From assembly GCA_029931535.1 (NCBI GenBank), contig JAQPZY010001626.1, positions 3,901,501 through 3,965,500 of the forward strand: 64,000 bases of DNA, written 5' to 3'. A model generated the notes under the pieces. That model ran no database searches, had not been told where the DNA came from, and saw only the letters and a program-made list of their open reading frames with translations. Of this stretch, positions 50,501-54,441 are shown piece after piece. Positions within the stretch are counted from its first letter, which is position 1, and the number at the start of each line of letters is the position of its first letter. A program made the translations under genes and the position numbers. Source of the stretch: Margaritifera margaritifera (taxonomy: Eukaryota > Mollusca > Bivalvia > Unionida > Margaritiferidae).

Positions 50501-52424
50501 ATAAAAAATATATCCCAATTCAAAATCCCTGTGGGGATTAATTTGATTTCATGCTACCATTTGGTTTCATGTTGTAGATTTATTTTCAAACACAAATTGT
50601 TAACAAATATGCAAAGATGTTCAAAAGGGTTTTGTATCGATGCAATATTTAAAGCGACTTTTAAAATTTAATATCAGAATAATAAGAAGAAATGAAAAAT
50701 ATTCCCTCTATCACAACGTGAAATTTCATCTTCGGAAACCTCTTCCATAGGCAATAAAGAGCCAGCTAAATCACCCAAGGTATAGATATCTTGCTGTTGC
50801 TTTGATACTCCTTTGACCTCAATAGCTTAAAGCAGTGACTGGGAGCCTCATTTGCATATCAATAGGGAGTCAGATTAGTCCAATTATATTAGACTTCGCA
50901 TTCCAAACTTCAATTTTTATGTTTTTTAATGTATTTTCATTTTTATTTTCTAGGAAGAATGAGAACACATCCCGTGAATAGTAAAAGTAAATATCAGACT
51001 GTAAAATATGTTAAATATTGATGTGTGGCATCCCATGTTATATAGGACCACAGTGATTTGTATAGTTGCTTACAATTTACCTATACACATGTACTATACA
51101 TATAATAATAAGGGAGGATATTTCTCTGCCTTCTCACACAACCTATTTAAGAATCAACGCTGCTATTTCAAGCTAAACTTCGTGTAGCATAATAAATTTT
51201 GTACTGATGTTTAGCTGAGGTATTCGACTTTTTATGCCAACACAAAGTTTGACTTACTACCACACCTTTAAGGATTGCCTTCCATTTTCTTCACATGCTA
51301 CCAGTTGACATGGTCATGATCGTGCCCGCTTAATATGCAAGTGCAACTAGCTGAATGGAATACTGCCCTCTCATTGATCGACTGAAAATGATGTACTGAG
51401 GCTACTGATAACCTGATTTTCAGTTGACCAATAAGGGGGCATTATTCCATTCAGTGTGTTTATAGGATTAAGAGTCAGACAGAGGTTCAGAATGGGCTTA
51501 GATACTGGTAATTGGTCATGTCGCACCCAGGTAGAGTCGCACACTAATAAAGTTATGTTGAACCCAATATAAACAAGTACCAAAGTCATCCTCATTTAAT
51601 ATATAATTGACTTTATTAGCATATTACTAATTTGAACTAAAATGAATATAATACAATAAAAAGACTAAATATATACATAAAACTTATAAAATAAGTAGTG
51701 AACTACTATTAATTTAAACGAAAATCAATACAATACAATAAACTGACTAAATATATACATATAACTACTAAGATATACCATGCAGACAACAAAAAGCAGT
51801 TTTCCCCTTTTGCTCTTAACTAGTGGAACCATCCAAAATAAATCCATCAAGTTTCATGACTGTACATACACCAGTGTCAGAGAAATTGAGCTAAATGCAG
51901 AAACATAATGTAATCAGTGGAGTATGAAATGCATGGCGCTGTGATCTATTTTTGGCCCTAATAAATATGTAACAAAACATAATTAATGAATCAATCAAGC
52001 AAGCAGTTTATAGCCAAGTTGCACACTAATAAAGGCTAATGCGATCGAAAACATATAACATGGTAACAATAATTTCATATACGATACATTATAGTAGGGT
52101 GCGACTTGAATATATATTTTGATGCGACATAACTTTATATTTTGGTGCGACATAACTTCATTAGTGTGCGACTTAGCGGGTGCAAGATAGCAAGGTGCGA
52201 GATGACTGATTTTTAGATACCAATCCCTGTGTAATTCTGAACCTAGTTACGATGCAGCTTTGCTTACTTTTAAAGAACTCATTTGCTTTCTCTTTGAGTT
52301 GTTCTGCTTTCTGTTTGTCGCCTGGTGAAACTGGGGCTCTGTTCATTTCAGTCGGACTCTCATCTGTCTGATCGGCATTGTCAGTTGCCGGAACAGCATT
52401 CGGCGTGTTTCCAATGTCAGCCAT
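1199..52424 (-). CDS. PPP5C: PPP5C orthologue, serine/threonine protein phosphatase 5 (14 coding exons, complete)
   Basis: Removes phosphate from Ser/Thr residues; in other animals it is an Hsp90 co-chaperone phosphatase of cytosol and nucleus, autoinhibited by its TPR domain. The joined exons give 509 residues (human 499). Residues ~39-140 form three TPRs. The Hsp90-clamp positions equivalent to human K32, R74, K97 and R101 are K44, R86, K109 and R113, and the autoinhibitory Glu of the YLRTE loop is E88. The PPP catalytic domain follows with GDIHG (D253, H255), GDFVDRG (D282, R286), GNHE (N314, H315), HGG (H363), R411, H438 and SAPNY (Y462), all at a constant offset of 11 from human numbering, so the exon set is gap-free there. 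The C-terminal helix is residues ~495-509. MADIG was chosen as start because an upstream in-frame Met adds non-homologous sequence. The gene spans 51 kb; intron 9 is AT-AC. Confidence 0.97.
1360..2835. repeat. Array of a degenerate ~145-bp repeat, copy 1 (about nine units)
   Basis: Units contain GTGAAAACCCCATG, ATATGACCATCCATTTAGG, GATTTTCAAGATGGCTGC, GCCATATTGGATGTC and CCAACTAGACATCAT in that order. The array opens with a leader (AAGACCATTTCTTCCTTTTA at ~1382) and closes with a tail ending in TAAAGCTAAAAATTAT, both shared with the other arrays at 25360 and 31490. It lies in PPP5C intron 13. I see no consistent reading frame. Confidence 0.75.
4349..4560. repeat. Imperfect hairpin flanked by CT/GA tracts
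   Basis: CTCTCTCTGTTGGTCGG...CCAGTTTTACC (4357-4394) is followed by the inverted GGTAAAACTGAC...CCAACAGAGAGAG (~4404-4441). A third direct-orientation copy lies at 4488-4520, and a (GA)n tract at 4541-4560 closes the segment. Confidence 0.55.
4562..4815 (-). mobile_element. tRNA-derived SINE (Leu/Ser-like head), copy 1
   Basis: On the minus strand the 5' end reads GGTGGCCGAGTGGTCTAAGG, a class II tRNA A-box region, and the element runs into a tRNA-unrelated body that ends near 4562 in an ACGAAACC-like tail. The same body recurs at 31741-31990, which shows it is a dispersed element rather than a tRNA gene. Boundaries approximate. Confidence 0.65.
5540..5570. repeat. (TA)n microsatellite
   Basis: About 15 TA dinucleotides followed by a CACCCACA run, in PPP5C intron 13, 170 bp from exon 13. 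Confidence 0.95.
5738..5822 (-). CDS. PPP5C: PPP5C exon 13 (residues 463-491)
   Basis: Acceptor TATTTCAG|TGATAC, donor GCTGTG|GTAAGT, 85 nt. It reads [15 protein letters not shown] and [11 protein letters not shown], the PP5 segment after SAPNYC. No long open frame marks it; it was found by matching the expected continuation and splice signals. Confidence 0.93.
5823..8809 (-). other. PPP5C intron 12 (GT-AG)
   Basis: 3.0 kb. Degenerate ~120-bp repeats (AAACTAAATGCAGATC-like) occur at 7100-7570, and the first copy of a ~500-bp duplication at 7790-8305. Nothing recognisable in 5830-7100 or 8310-8800. Confidence 0.85.
7790..8305. repeat. ~500-bp direct duplication, copy A
   Basis: Matches 11805-12326 over its length in the same orientation (by eye roughly 75-80% identical). 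Shared landmarks are ACATCAGGAATAGTT, AGCAAATCAACATCTATCCA/AGCAAATCAGCATCTATCCA, and AACTGTCTGTGGGAAGTCAC. Copies A and B bracket PPP5C exon 12. Confidence 0.8.
8810..9029 (-). CDS. PPP5C: PPP5C exon 12 (R411, H438, SAPNY; residues 390-462)
   Basis: Acceptor TTTCTAG|GTGTGATG, donor TACTG|GTAAGT, 220 nt, the largest exon. It reads [33 protein letters not shown] and TVFSAPNY. Codon 463 is split TG|T and is Cys; an apparent Trp in the unspliced reading comes from the intron G. Confidence 0.97.
9246..9430. mobile_element. Small MITE with AACCTGTCTTGA-type TIRs, diverged copy
   Basis: Starts TAGAGTCAAACCTTTCTTGA and ends ...CTTTCAAAGCAGGTCCTACTGTA, imperfect inverted ends of the family best seen at 42516-42681. 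An inner AACCTGTCTTGAGACCAC copy lies at 9350-9367. Confidence 0.5.
9439..10844 (+). mobile_element. pogo-type DNA transposon derivative, copy 1 (1.4 kb)
   Basis: The terminal inverted repeats are CCGTTTATACTTGCTTATAA on the left and CCGTATATACTTGATTATAA on the inverted right end, each flanked by the TA target duplication (9437-9438, 10845-10846). Inside lies a truncated transposase at 10111-10439. A near-identical second copy lies at 46657-48124. No DDE domain remains, so the element is non-autonomous. It is antisense to PPP5C. Confidence 0.88.
10111..10439 (+). pseudogene. pogo-family transposase remnant (psq/Brinker-type HTH plus acidic tail)
   Basis: ATG at 10111 opens [20 protein letters not shown] followed by [20 protein letters not shown] and RDWRKKK, the N-terminal psq/BrkDBD-type DNA-binding helix-turn-helix of pogo-like transposases. 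An internal deletion then removes the CENP-B-type HTH and the DDE catalytic core. The Ser/Glu/Asp-rich C-terminal end ([17 protein letters not shown], stop TGA at 10437-10439) survives two bases out of frame. The 80-residue open frame stops earlier in a frameshifted stretch. A free DNA-binding peptide is conceivable; expression is unknown. Confidence 0.8.
11805..12326. repeat. ~500-bp direct duplication, copy B
   Basis: Counterpart of 7790-8305. It ends directly at the first unit of the 53-bp minisatellite, and its last shared block is GTCACATGACATCAGAGATG. Small indels separate the copies, for example a T-run at 11952. Confidence 0.8.
12327..12905. repeat. 53-bp minisatellite, about 11 copies
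   Basis: Unit begins AGAATCTGGGCAGCCTGTCC and ends GGGGGTAGTAATCAT. Starts at 12327, 12380, 12433, 12486, 12539 and onward show a strict 53-bp period; a shortened unit lies near 12695 and units after 12780 are diverged. In PPP5C intron 11. Confidence 0.95.
13440..13460. repeat. (TG)n microsatellite at the exon 11 donor
   Basis: Ten TG units on the plus strand. On the transcribed strand they become (CA)n starting about seven nucleotides after the GT of the exon 11 donor. Confidence 0.95.
13467..13554 (-). CDS. PPP5C: PPP5C exon 11 (HGG motif, residues 361-389)
   Basis: Acceptor CTTATAG|GTTATG, donor GAG G|GTAATG, 88 nt. It reads [19 protein letters not shown] and [10 protein letters not shown]363 is a metal ligand. 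A (TG)n microsatellite starts about seven bases inside the following intron. Confidence 0.95.
13936..14249. repeat. 24-bp minisatellite, about 13 copies
   Basis: Unit AAGGACTGAATGAACAGTAA + GCAC. Because 24 is a multiple of three, all frames stay open and give spurious [12 protein letters not shown] repeat ORFs on the minus strand. Confidence 0.95.
15834..16110. repeat. 27-bp inverted repeat, 220-bp spacer, next to the DIRS-like remnant
   Basis: The left arm ATGTTTCTCCAAGAATACTT + ACC and the right arm GGTAAGTATTCTTGAAGAAA + CATAAT differ at one position. The right arm directly abuts the DIRS-like remnant. It may be a terminal or internal complementary region of that element, but this is inference. 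Confidence 0.6.
16130..18410 (-). mobile_element. Decayed DIRS-like (tyrosine recombinase) retroelement
   Basis: On the minus strand, 17330-16900 reads [10 protein letters not shown], then after a frameshift a stop-broken stretch with [36 protein letters not shown]. This is the pattern of the N-terminal SAM-like part of DIRS/Ngaro tyrosine recombinases (LHAWRLSG ... YE.KW..F..WC ... PLSA.IP.VA.FL). Several stops and at least one frameshift make it inactive. The parts at 17600-18410 and 16130-16830 are only presumed to belong to it: they have open minus-strand frames but no motif I recognise. Confidence 0.5.
16900..17510 (-). pseudogene. Tyrosine recombinase fragment of the DIRS-like element
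   Basis: The open frame 17510-17103 (135 residues) carries LHPWLLSG near its middle. The adjacent frame from about 17230 down to 16930 carries the helix with [13 protein letters not shown] and FFRD-C. The catalytic RHRY residues would lie further downstream and were not found. It runs on the same strand as PPP5C, inside intron 10. Confidence 0.5.
20885..20966 (-). CDS. PPP5C: PPP5C exon 10 (follows AT-AC intron, residues 333-360)
   Basis: The exon starts right after GTAC at 20967-20970 and ends CTG|GTAAGA, 82 nt. It reads [13 protein letters not shown] and [14 protein letters not shown], matching PP5 without gap once joined to exon 9 through the AT-AC junction. Confidence 0.94.
20976..20984 (-). 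promoter_or_regulatory. U12 branch-point sequence of intron 9
   Basis: TTCCTTAGC against the consensus TTCCTTRAC, eight of nine, at the 10-16-nt distance from the 3' splice site that minor introns require. Confidence 0.85.
21652..21826. mobile_element. Small MITE with AACCTGTCTTGA-type TIRs, old copy
   Basis: Starts TACAGTCAAAACTGCCTTAA and ends ...GATAGGTCTGACTGTG, with internal GATCTTAAGAGACCAC. It is a diverged member of the family at 42516-42681. Confidence 0.4.
22339..22675. repeat. 53-bp minisatellite, about six copies, ending in a 20-bp subarray
   Basis: Units carry GGTCTTATGGCCAGATGAGC and TATGGATGCATGACAATTAC. The spacing is 53 bp (22341, 22394, 22447, then 22502, 22555, 22608). 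The last part switches to short AGATGGCCAGATGAGCTAAA units. Confidence 0.9.
23131..23191 (-). CDS. PPP5C: PPP5C exon 9 (GNHE motif; ends at a U12-type AT-AC donor)
   Basis: Acceptor TTTGCAG|GAAACC, 61 nt. It reads [19 protein letters not shown] and then the first two bases of a Lys codon (residue 333). N314 and H315 are catalytic. No GT donor keeps the frame with exon 10. The exon is followed directly by ATATCCTTTA, the U12 AT-AC donor. Confidence 0.93.
23192..23934 (-). other. PPP5C intron 8 (GT-AG)
   Basis: 743 bp. A 45-bp minisatellite occupies the first 150 bp next to the exon 8 donor; the rest is AT-rich without recognisable features. Confidence 0.9.
23752..23905. repeat. 45-bp AT-rich minisatellite, 3.4 copies
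   Basis: Unit TATTTGCAATATACAAACTA + TACAAACAAT + ATACAAATATACATG, starting at 23752, 23797, 23842 and 23887; its edge is ~30 bp from the exon 8 donor. Confidence 0.93.
23935..24040 (-). CDS. PPP5C: PPP5C exon 8 (GDxVDRG motif, residues 278-312)
   Basis: Acceptor TATTAG|CTGTTC, donor CGA G|GTATGT, 106 nt. It reads [15 protein letters not shown] and [14 protein letters not shown]282 bridges both metals; R286 binds phosphate. Two minisatellites lie within 250 bp on either side. Confidence 0.97.
24290..24500. repeat. 31-bp minisatellite, about seven copies (diverged copies to 24730)
   Basis: Unit ACACAGACCAGACAGGAACT + CCCAGGGTATT at 24290, 24321, 24352, 24383, 24414, 24445 and 24476. Degenerate copies (AGTCCAGACAGAAATTCCC, TCCAGACAGGAACTCCC) continue to 24730. 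Confidence 0.95.
25169..25232. repeat. (GTAT)n microsatellite, 16 copies
   Basis: An uninterrupted tetranucleotide run, so probably length-variable in the population. Confidence 0.97.
25360..25715. repeat. Array of the ~145-bp family, copy 2 (about two units)
   Basis: The leader AAGACCATTTCTTCC-TTTT at ~25420 is followed by two units (GATTTTCAAGTTGGCTATTG, GCCATATTGG). It is a short version of the arrays at 1360 and 31490. Confidence 0.75.
25751..25948. repeat. 66-bp tandem repeat, three copies
   Basis: Units with TTGTAAATGTGTGTATTTAA and ATCTTGTTTAATACACAGCT start at 25751, 25817 and 25883. Confidence 0.92.
26211..27728 (-). mobile_element. pogo/Tigger-like TIR element, 1.5 kb
   Basis: Inverted ends CACCTCTCCCTCAATAACTC and (inverted right end) CACTACTCTCTCGATAACTC are flanked by TA on both sides (26209-26210, 27729-27730), as expected for Tc1/mariner-pogo insertions. 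The minus-strand frame 26638-26411 has [11 protein letters not shown], loosely like the DAIHMVxxAWxxV segment near the C-terminus of Tigger transposases. That match is weak and no DDE motif was seen. It is non-autonomous and decayed. Confidence 0.6.
28067..28498. repeat. ~41-bp AT-rich minisatellite, about ten copies
   Basis: Unit GGTAAAGATGTTAAATTCTC + TAATAGGTATATAAAATGAAA, with variants in length 40-43 bp; it ends about 230 bp from exon 7. Confidence 0.93.
28728..28826 (-). CDS. PPP5C: PPP5C exon 7 (GDxHG motif, residues 245-277)
   Basis: Acceptor TTTTTCAG|GGTCAG, donor CCTTAT|GTATCC, 99 nt, phase 0 at both ends. It reads [20 protein letters not shown] and [14 protein letters not shown]253 and H255 are metal ligands. 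Confidence 0.97.
29084..30917. mobile_element. TIR element with GGACAAAAAGTCAC-rich ends and minisatellite core, 1.8 kb
   Basis: The left end (29090-29216) and inverted right end (30776-30915) align over ~130 bp. Both carry GGACAGAAAGTCA, GGACAAAAAGTCAC, TTTGAATTATCA and, innermost, GGACAAAAAGTCACAGGACA + TAAAGTCACA. The 1.56 kb between them is mostly the 37-bp array. No coding capacity. The two ends are themselves built of short GGACAAAAAGTCAC-type subrepeats. Confidence 0.75.
29500..30602. repeat. 37-bp minisatellite, about 30 copies
   Basis: Unit TTAGTAGTGACAGTTACAAC + AATGTGATTATTTTGCA. Starts at 29537, 29574 and onward are in strict register. The AGTTACAACAATGTGATTAT half is nearly invariant while the GCATTAGTAGTG half varies (GCGTTAGAGGTG, GCATCAGTAGTG, GCATTGGTAGTG). 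Confidence 0.97.
30985..31445. repeat. 39-bp minisatellite, about 12 copies
   Basis: Unit TTCTGGCCATATACTTATCC + ACTGCAGCACAGCGGTACA. 39 = 13 codons, so every stop-free frame stays open and gives ORFs of 166-169 codons on both strands; one unit is 33 bp. In PPP5C intron 6. Confidence 0.96.
31490..32635. repeat. Array of the ~145-bp family, copy 3 (about six units, split by a SINE)
   Basis: Same leader (AAGACCATTTCTTCTTTG at ~31540), same unit order and same closing tail (GTAGAGCTAAAAGTTATC at ~32605) as copy 1. A SINE interrupts it at 31741-31990. Confidence 0.75.
31741..31990 (-). mobile_element. tRNA-derived SINE (Leu/Ser-like head), copy 2
   Basis: On the minus strand it starts CCCCGGGTGGCTGAGTGGTC + TAAGGCGCTCACC (A box of a class II tRNA) and ends AAATGTTGTTAAACCCACAG. 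Body landmarks ATATACTGGC and GCCTACCATGTGCTGAAAAA are shared with 4562-4815. It is inserted within the ~145-bp array. Confidence 0.72.
34710..35035. repeat. Irregular GGCCACCCCAGACCACCCCT repeat
   Basis: About ten imperfect 27-32-bp units of AAGAGGCCACCCCAGACCAC + CCCTTGAC with much substitution. Resembles the GAGACCACC motif of the MITE family but no TIRs are seen. Confidence 0.8.
35600..35988. repeat. 31-44-bp array derived from the exon 6 donor, about ten copies
   Basis: Units on the transcribed strand read (C/A)CAGATGTAAGTATAGTATA + GTCACTACAT. The first unit is the real exon 6/intron 6 junction. The 13-mer TATACTTACATCT (plus strand) is identical at the real donor (35980-35992) and at 35701-35713 and 35825-35837. 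Other units have GTGAGTAT, GTGAGCAT, GTTAGTAT or decayed versions. Confidence 0.9.
35989..36054 (-). CDS. PPP5C: PPP5C exon 6 (residues 223-244)
   Basis: Acceptor TTTTCAG|ATACTG, donor CCAGAT|GTAAGTATA, 66 nt, phase 0 at both ends. It reads [20 protein letters not shown] then PD, the same length as the human segment. The donor is the founder of the tandem array that follows in intron 6. Confidence 0.93.
36246..36501. mobile_element. GC-rich short repeat with CAGTGGC ends, MITE-like
   Basis: CAGTGGCGGTGCAAGG at 36246 faces the inverted CAGTGGCCGGCATGCGGG at the right end (~36484-36501). A poly-C tract sits inside, and internal GAGGTACCCGGGGGCAATGT-type duplications are seen. GC content contrasts sharply with the intron. 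Confidence 0.5.
36773..37430. repeat. ~46-bp minisatellite, about 13 copies
   Basis: Units with TTTGGGGGCTGCTGTGGGAC + AGGCTATTCTGGAT. The first half has CTTTATAGTATTTG, the second TGTTTAGGGTATTTG; some units carry an AAGGATGCATCCTGCAGGCT insert, giving a higher-order structure. Confidence 0.92.
37955..38335. repeat. ~44-bp minisatellite, about eight to nine copies
   Basis: Unit CACACACAGATCTTTCATTT + ACACAGCATCAGAACTTTTCTCTG, with shorter diverged units after 38210. Confidence 0.93.
41220..41870. repeat. Degenerate ~110-130-bp intronic repeat family
   Basis: Units with GGGGCCATAACT, GGAAATCAAACTCTTTCAAGG, CATCAATATAAAGCTGTATG and CCAAATTTGGTTGAAATCC. A single extra unit lies at 39840-39920. 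Periodic families of this kind are common in molluscan introns (recollection, not checked). Confidence 0.6.
42282..42403 (-). CDS. PPP5C: PPP5C exon 5 (start of catalytic domain, residues 182-222)
   Basis: Acceptor ATTTCAG|CAATTGATG, donor CAG|GTATGC, 122 nt. It reads [17 protein letters not shown] and [20 protein letters not shown], matching the PP5 segment just before the phosphatase core. Confidence 0.97.
42404..42795 (-). other. PPP5C intron 4 (GT-AG)
   Basis: Only 392 bp, of which 166 bp is the MITE at 42516-42681. Confidence 0.92.
42516..42681. mobile_element. MITE with ~29-bp TIRs, best copy
   Basis: TACAGTAGAACCTGTCTTGA + AAGACCACC at the left and TACAGTAAAACCTGTCTTGA + GAGACCACC at the inverted right end (27 of 29 identical). 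TA lies at the very ends, and internal CTCTCAAGACAGGTGGTCTC repeats occur. Diverged copies lie at 9246 and 21652. Confidence 0.82.
42796..42940 (-). CDS. PPP5C: PPP5C exon 4 (TPR-catalytic linker, residues 134-181)
   Basis: Acceptor CTTGCAG|GTCACA, donor ATG G|GTATGT, 145 nt. It reads [22 protein letters not shown] and SIDIESM, the long helix and linker typical of PP5. The last base is the first of codon 182. Confidence 0.96.
42941..46464 (-). other. PPP5C intron 3 (GT-AG)
   Basis: 3.5 kb. Several short CT runs (43531, 44370, 44810) and a degenerate ~140-bp periodic family at 45560-46200. Nothing recognisable in 43000-45550. Confidence 0.85.
45560..46200. repeat. Degenerate ~140-bp intronic repeat family
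   Basis: Units with TCATTTGTATAAATCTGAAA, GGCCTTTACGCCAGA, AAATTTGATCAAAT and AAAGGTTTTTCTTTTTTAGT. Diverged units also occur at 22040-22270 in intron 9. Confidence 0.6.
46465..46536 (-). CDS. PPP5C: PPP5C exon 3 (TPR3, residues 110-133)
   Basis: Acceptor TTTGCAG, donor ACA|GTATGT, 72 nt, phase 0 at both ends. It reads [19 protein letters not shown] and then KDFET, the third TPR including clamp residue R113. Confidence 0.97.
46657..48124 (+). mobile_element. pogo-type DNA transposon derivative, copy 2 (1.47 kb)
   Basis: TIRs CTGTCTATACTCGCTTATAA and (inverted right end) CCGTATATACTCGATTATAA are flanked by TA (46655-46656, 48125-48126). It is nearly identical to copy 1 outside the internal deletions. 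The right subterminal GTCGACTTATA-TCGA motif is duplicated in tandem (48083-48115). Antisense to PPP5C. Confidence 0.88.
47327..47711 (+). pseudogene. pogo-family transposase remnant, differently deleted
   Basis: Opens with the same [16 protein letters not shown] and [10 protein letters not shown], but a 36-nt in-frame deletion removes the 12 residues [12 protein letters not shown] present in copy 1. In exchange it keeps part of a CENP-B-type HTH ([20 protein letters not shown]) that copy 1 lacks. It then loses the DDE core and ends in the acidic tail (stop 47709-47711) out of frame. So each copy preserves a different part of the ancestral transposase. Confidence 0.8.
48640..48809 (-). CDS. 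PPP5C: PPP5C exon 2 (TPR1-TPR2, residues 53-109)
   Basis: Acceptor TTGTACAG precedes AGGAAGAC; the donor is AAG|GTAGGC. The 170-nt exon reads [18 protein letters not shown] then [19 protein letters not shown], nearly identical to vertebrate PP5 TPR repeats. It contains the Hsp90-binding R86 and the autoinhibitory E88, and ends at K109 in phase 0. Confidence 0.97.
48810..52267 (-). other. PPP5C intron 1 (GT-AG)
   Basis: 3.5 kb. Nothing recognisable in 48880-51510; 51521-52206 is a GTCGCACC-type inverted-repeat element ending about 60 bp from exon 1. Confidence 0.85.
51521..52206. mobile_element. MITE-like element with GTCGCACC-rich inverted ends
   Basis: The left GTCGCACACTAATAAAGTTA + TGT (51535-51557) and inverted right GTCGCACACTAATGAAGTTA + TGT (52148-52170) match at 22 of 23. 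Outer GGTCATGTCGCACC / AGTCATCTCGCACC also match. The AT-rich centre contains a ~105-bp tandem duplication (51625-51770). No coding capacity. Confidence 0.65.
52268..52424 (-). CDS. PPP5C: PPP5C exon 1 (residues 1-52, phase 1 end)
   Basis: ATG at 52424. It encodes an acidic, low-complexity N-terminal tail and the first helix of TPR1, with [13 protein letters not shown] around the clamp residue K44. The exon is 157 nt and ends AAA A|GTAAGC, so codon 53 (Lys) is split. An earlier in-frame ATG at 52451 is possible, but the family normally starts with a short acidic tail. Confidence 0.93.
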
Positions 52425-52694
52425 TTCACTACTACCATATAAGGTTTTCAAAAGAAGAGTAAATTAAATATTTTCTTCACTGAGTTAGTTCCCTTGTGCC
52501 ATGCAAATAATATCCTTGACCGCCATGGTTCGTGCCCTTAACATGAATTTTAACGCGTGCATTATAATATAGTGATAAGCTATTAAAATCACGATATTAT
52601 GTGTTCAGCTATATCTGCTTATTTTATTCATCCTTGAAAAATGTTTATAAACTCTCTAACGTTATGTCGCACCCAAATATAAAGTGATGTCGCA
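52425..52694 (-). promoter_or_regulatory. Presumed PPP5C 5' UTR/promoter interval
   Basis: Only ~270 bp separate the ATG from the divergent LINE remnant. The interval contains CATGGCGGTCAAGG on the minus strand (52530-52517; resembles a YY1-type ATGGCGG element) and an ATGCAAAT octamer at 52502. No TATA at a convincing position. GTCGCACC repeats end it at 52664-52700. Position and motifs are suggestive only. Confidence 0.35.
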
Positions 52695-52702
52695 CCCAAA
52701 TC
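52664..52702 (+). repeat. Tandem GTTATGTCGCACCCAAATAT units
   Basis: Two ~22-bp units, GTTATGTCGCACCCAAATAT and GTGATGTCGCACCCAAATCC, match the inverse of 52100-52160. They lie at the junction to the LINE fragment. Confidence 0.7.
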
Positions 52703-54441
52703 CTCTAAATCCACAGATCTCAATTATCCTCCAGCAAAATGATGAGATTATTACTGATCAGGCCTGCGTAGCAGAGGTCTTCAATGATTTCTTCGAAAAT
52801 GTTGGTAAAGACATAGTCAATAACCACCTAACCTATGACGAACACCCAAGCATACAGGCTATCAAAAAGAACTTCAATATGTCTACAAAATTTGATTTCT
52901 CTCATGTTACTGAAGACTTTACAGCTAAAGCCATATGAAATATCAGCATTAAAGAAGCAACTGGGATATATCTTATTTCACTAAAACTAATAAAACTTGG
53001 AACTCAATCACTGTCTGGTCCTATAACCAAGCTCATAAACTACAGCCTTGACCAAAAGATTTTCCCTACAAGACTCGAGGAAGCCCAGGTGGTTCCGATA
53101 TATAAGAAAAACGATCCACTTGATAAACAAAACTACCGTCCTGTCAGTATTCTCTCAGCTATATTGAAACGCTTTGAACGAGCTATTTGCGACAAGATCA
53201 CTAAGTACTTTAACAATATCTTACACCCATAGCCTTCTGCTTTCAGAAAGGGTTTTAGCTGTCAAACTACACTACTTCGACTACTAGAAGACTTGCGCTT
53301 ACCCCTAGACCAAAACAAATATGCTGCAGCTATTTTTGTGGATTTATCAAAAGCATTTGACTGTTTACCCCACAAACTCCTTCTCCAGAAACTGGCCGCA
53401 TATGAAATTTCAGATTCGGCAGTAAACATTATGGCAGATTATCTCTCAAACAGAAGAAACTGTGTCAAAATAGGAAACTCAACTAGTTCATGGGTAAATA
53501 TCTATAAAGGGGTACCCCAGGGATCAATTCTTGGACCCATACTTTTTAATATCTTTATTAATGACATCTTTTTCGTAAATGATTCCGATCTATACAACTA
53601 TGCTGATGACAACACACTTGCCTATGCTCACCACGACTTTAGTATTATGAAATCTACTTTGGAAACGGAGTGCAATACTTTGATTAGGTGGTTTACCAAC
53701 AATGAAATGAAAGTAAACCTTGATAAGTTCCAAGCTATTGCACTTAAAAAGATAACCAAGAAACAACTAAAGACTTTCTCCACCAGCGAGGCCAATATAT
53801 CTTGTGAAGATTCGGTAAAACTACTGGAGTCACTTCGGACTTTATGTTAAACTTTAATCAGCAAGTTACTGAAATTTGTCAGAAAGCAGCAAACAATTAA
53901 ATGTGCTCAAACGAATTGGAAAATACATTACAACTGAAGGAAGACTGGCCGTGTACTACTCTTGAATCATGGCAACTTCAACTACTGCGCCCTGACCTGG
54001 CATTTCAGCAGTCTCACTAACATGAACAAACTTGAAAAGCTCCATGAACGAGCTCTGAGATTTGTCTTCGATGATTTCAAGCAAATTTACTCTGAACTCT
54101 TGGATTTGGCAAATGTATCAACTCTCCACATCAGAAGGATGAAGACCATGGCACTTGAAGTATTCAAAATTTTAAACAAGAAATGTCCAATATACTTAAA
54201 TAATCTAAAAGTTTTTTTTTTAAATCTTCTTACTCTTTTTAGGTATGTTAACACTGTGGAGATACCAAAAGTAAAAACTTCCAGGCACGGGCTACAATCT
54301 TTTAGGTATGCAGCAGCAAAGCTACGGAATTCTCTCACCAATAATTTACGAACACCCTCAGATTTTAACAATTTTAAATCCCTCTTAAAGACCTGGTCTG
54401 AGAGCTTACTGTGCAAATGCTTCATATGTAAACACAAGTAA
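52684..54441 (+). pseudogene. LINE reverse transcriptase (inactive copy)
   Basis: Motifs in order: IITDQACVAEVFNDFF (pre-RT), NYRPVSILS (RT block 1), AAAIFVDLSKAFDCLPHK (block A), GVPQGSILGPILFNIFINDI (block B), LYNYADDNTL (catalytic YADD), NEMKVNLDKF (block D), then LKTFST. After a frameshifted stretch (53850-53960) comes the C-terminal part with NHGNFNYCALTWHF and LEKLHERALRFVFDDF. In-frame stops lie at 52936 and 53230. The endonuclease and ORF1 are missing. The NFNYC..WHF and LHERALR signatures favour the CR1/L2 group. Confidence 0.9.

Noticed and set aside
54087..54437. 116-codon minus-strand ORF
   Set aside because: Antisense shadow of the LINE C-terminal domain on the plus strand.
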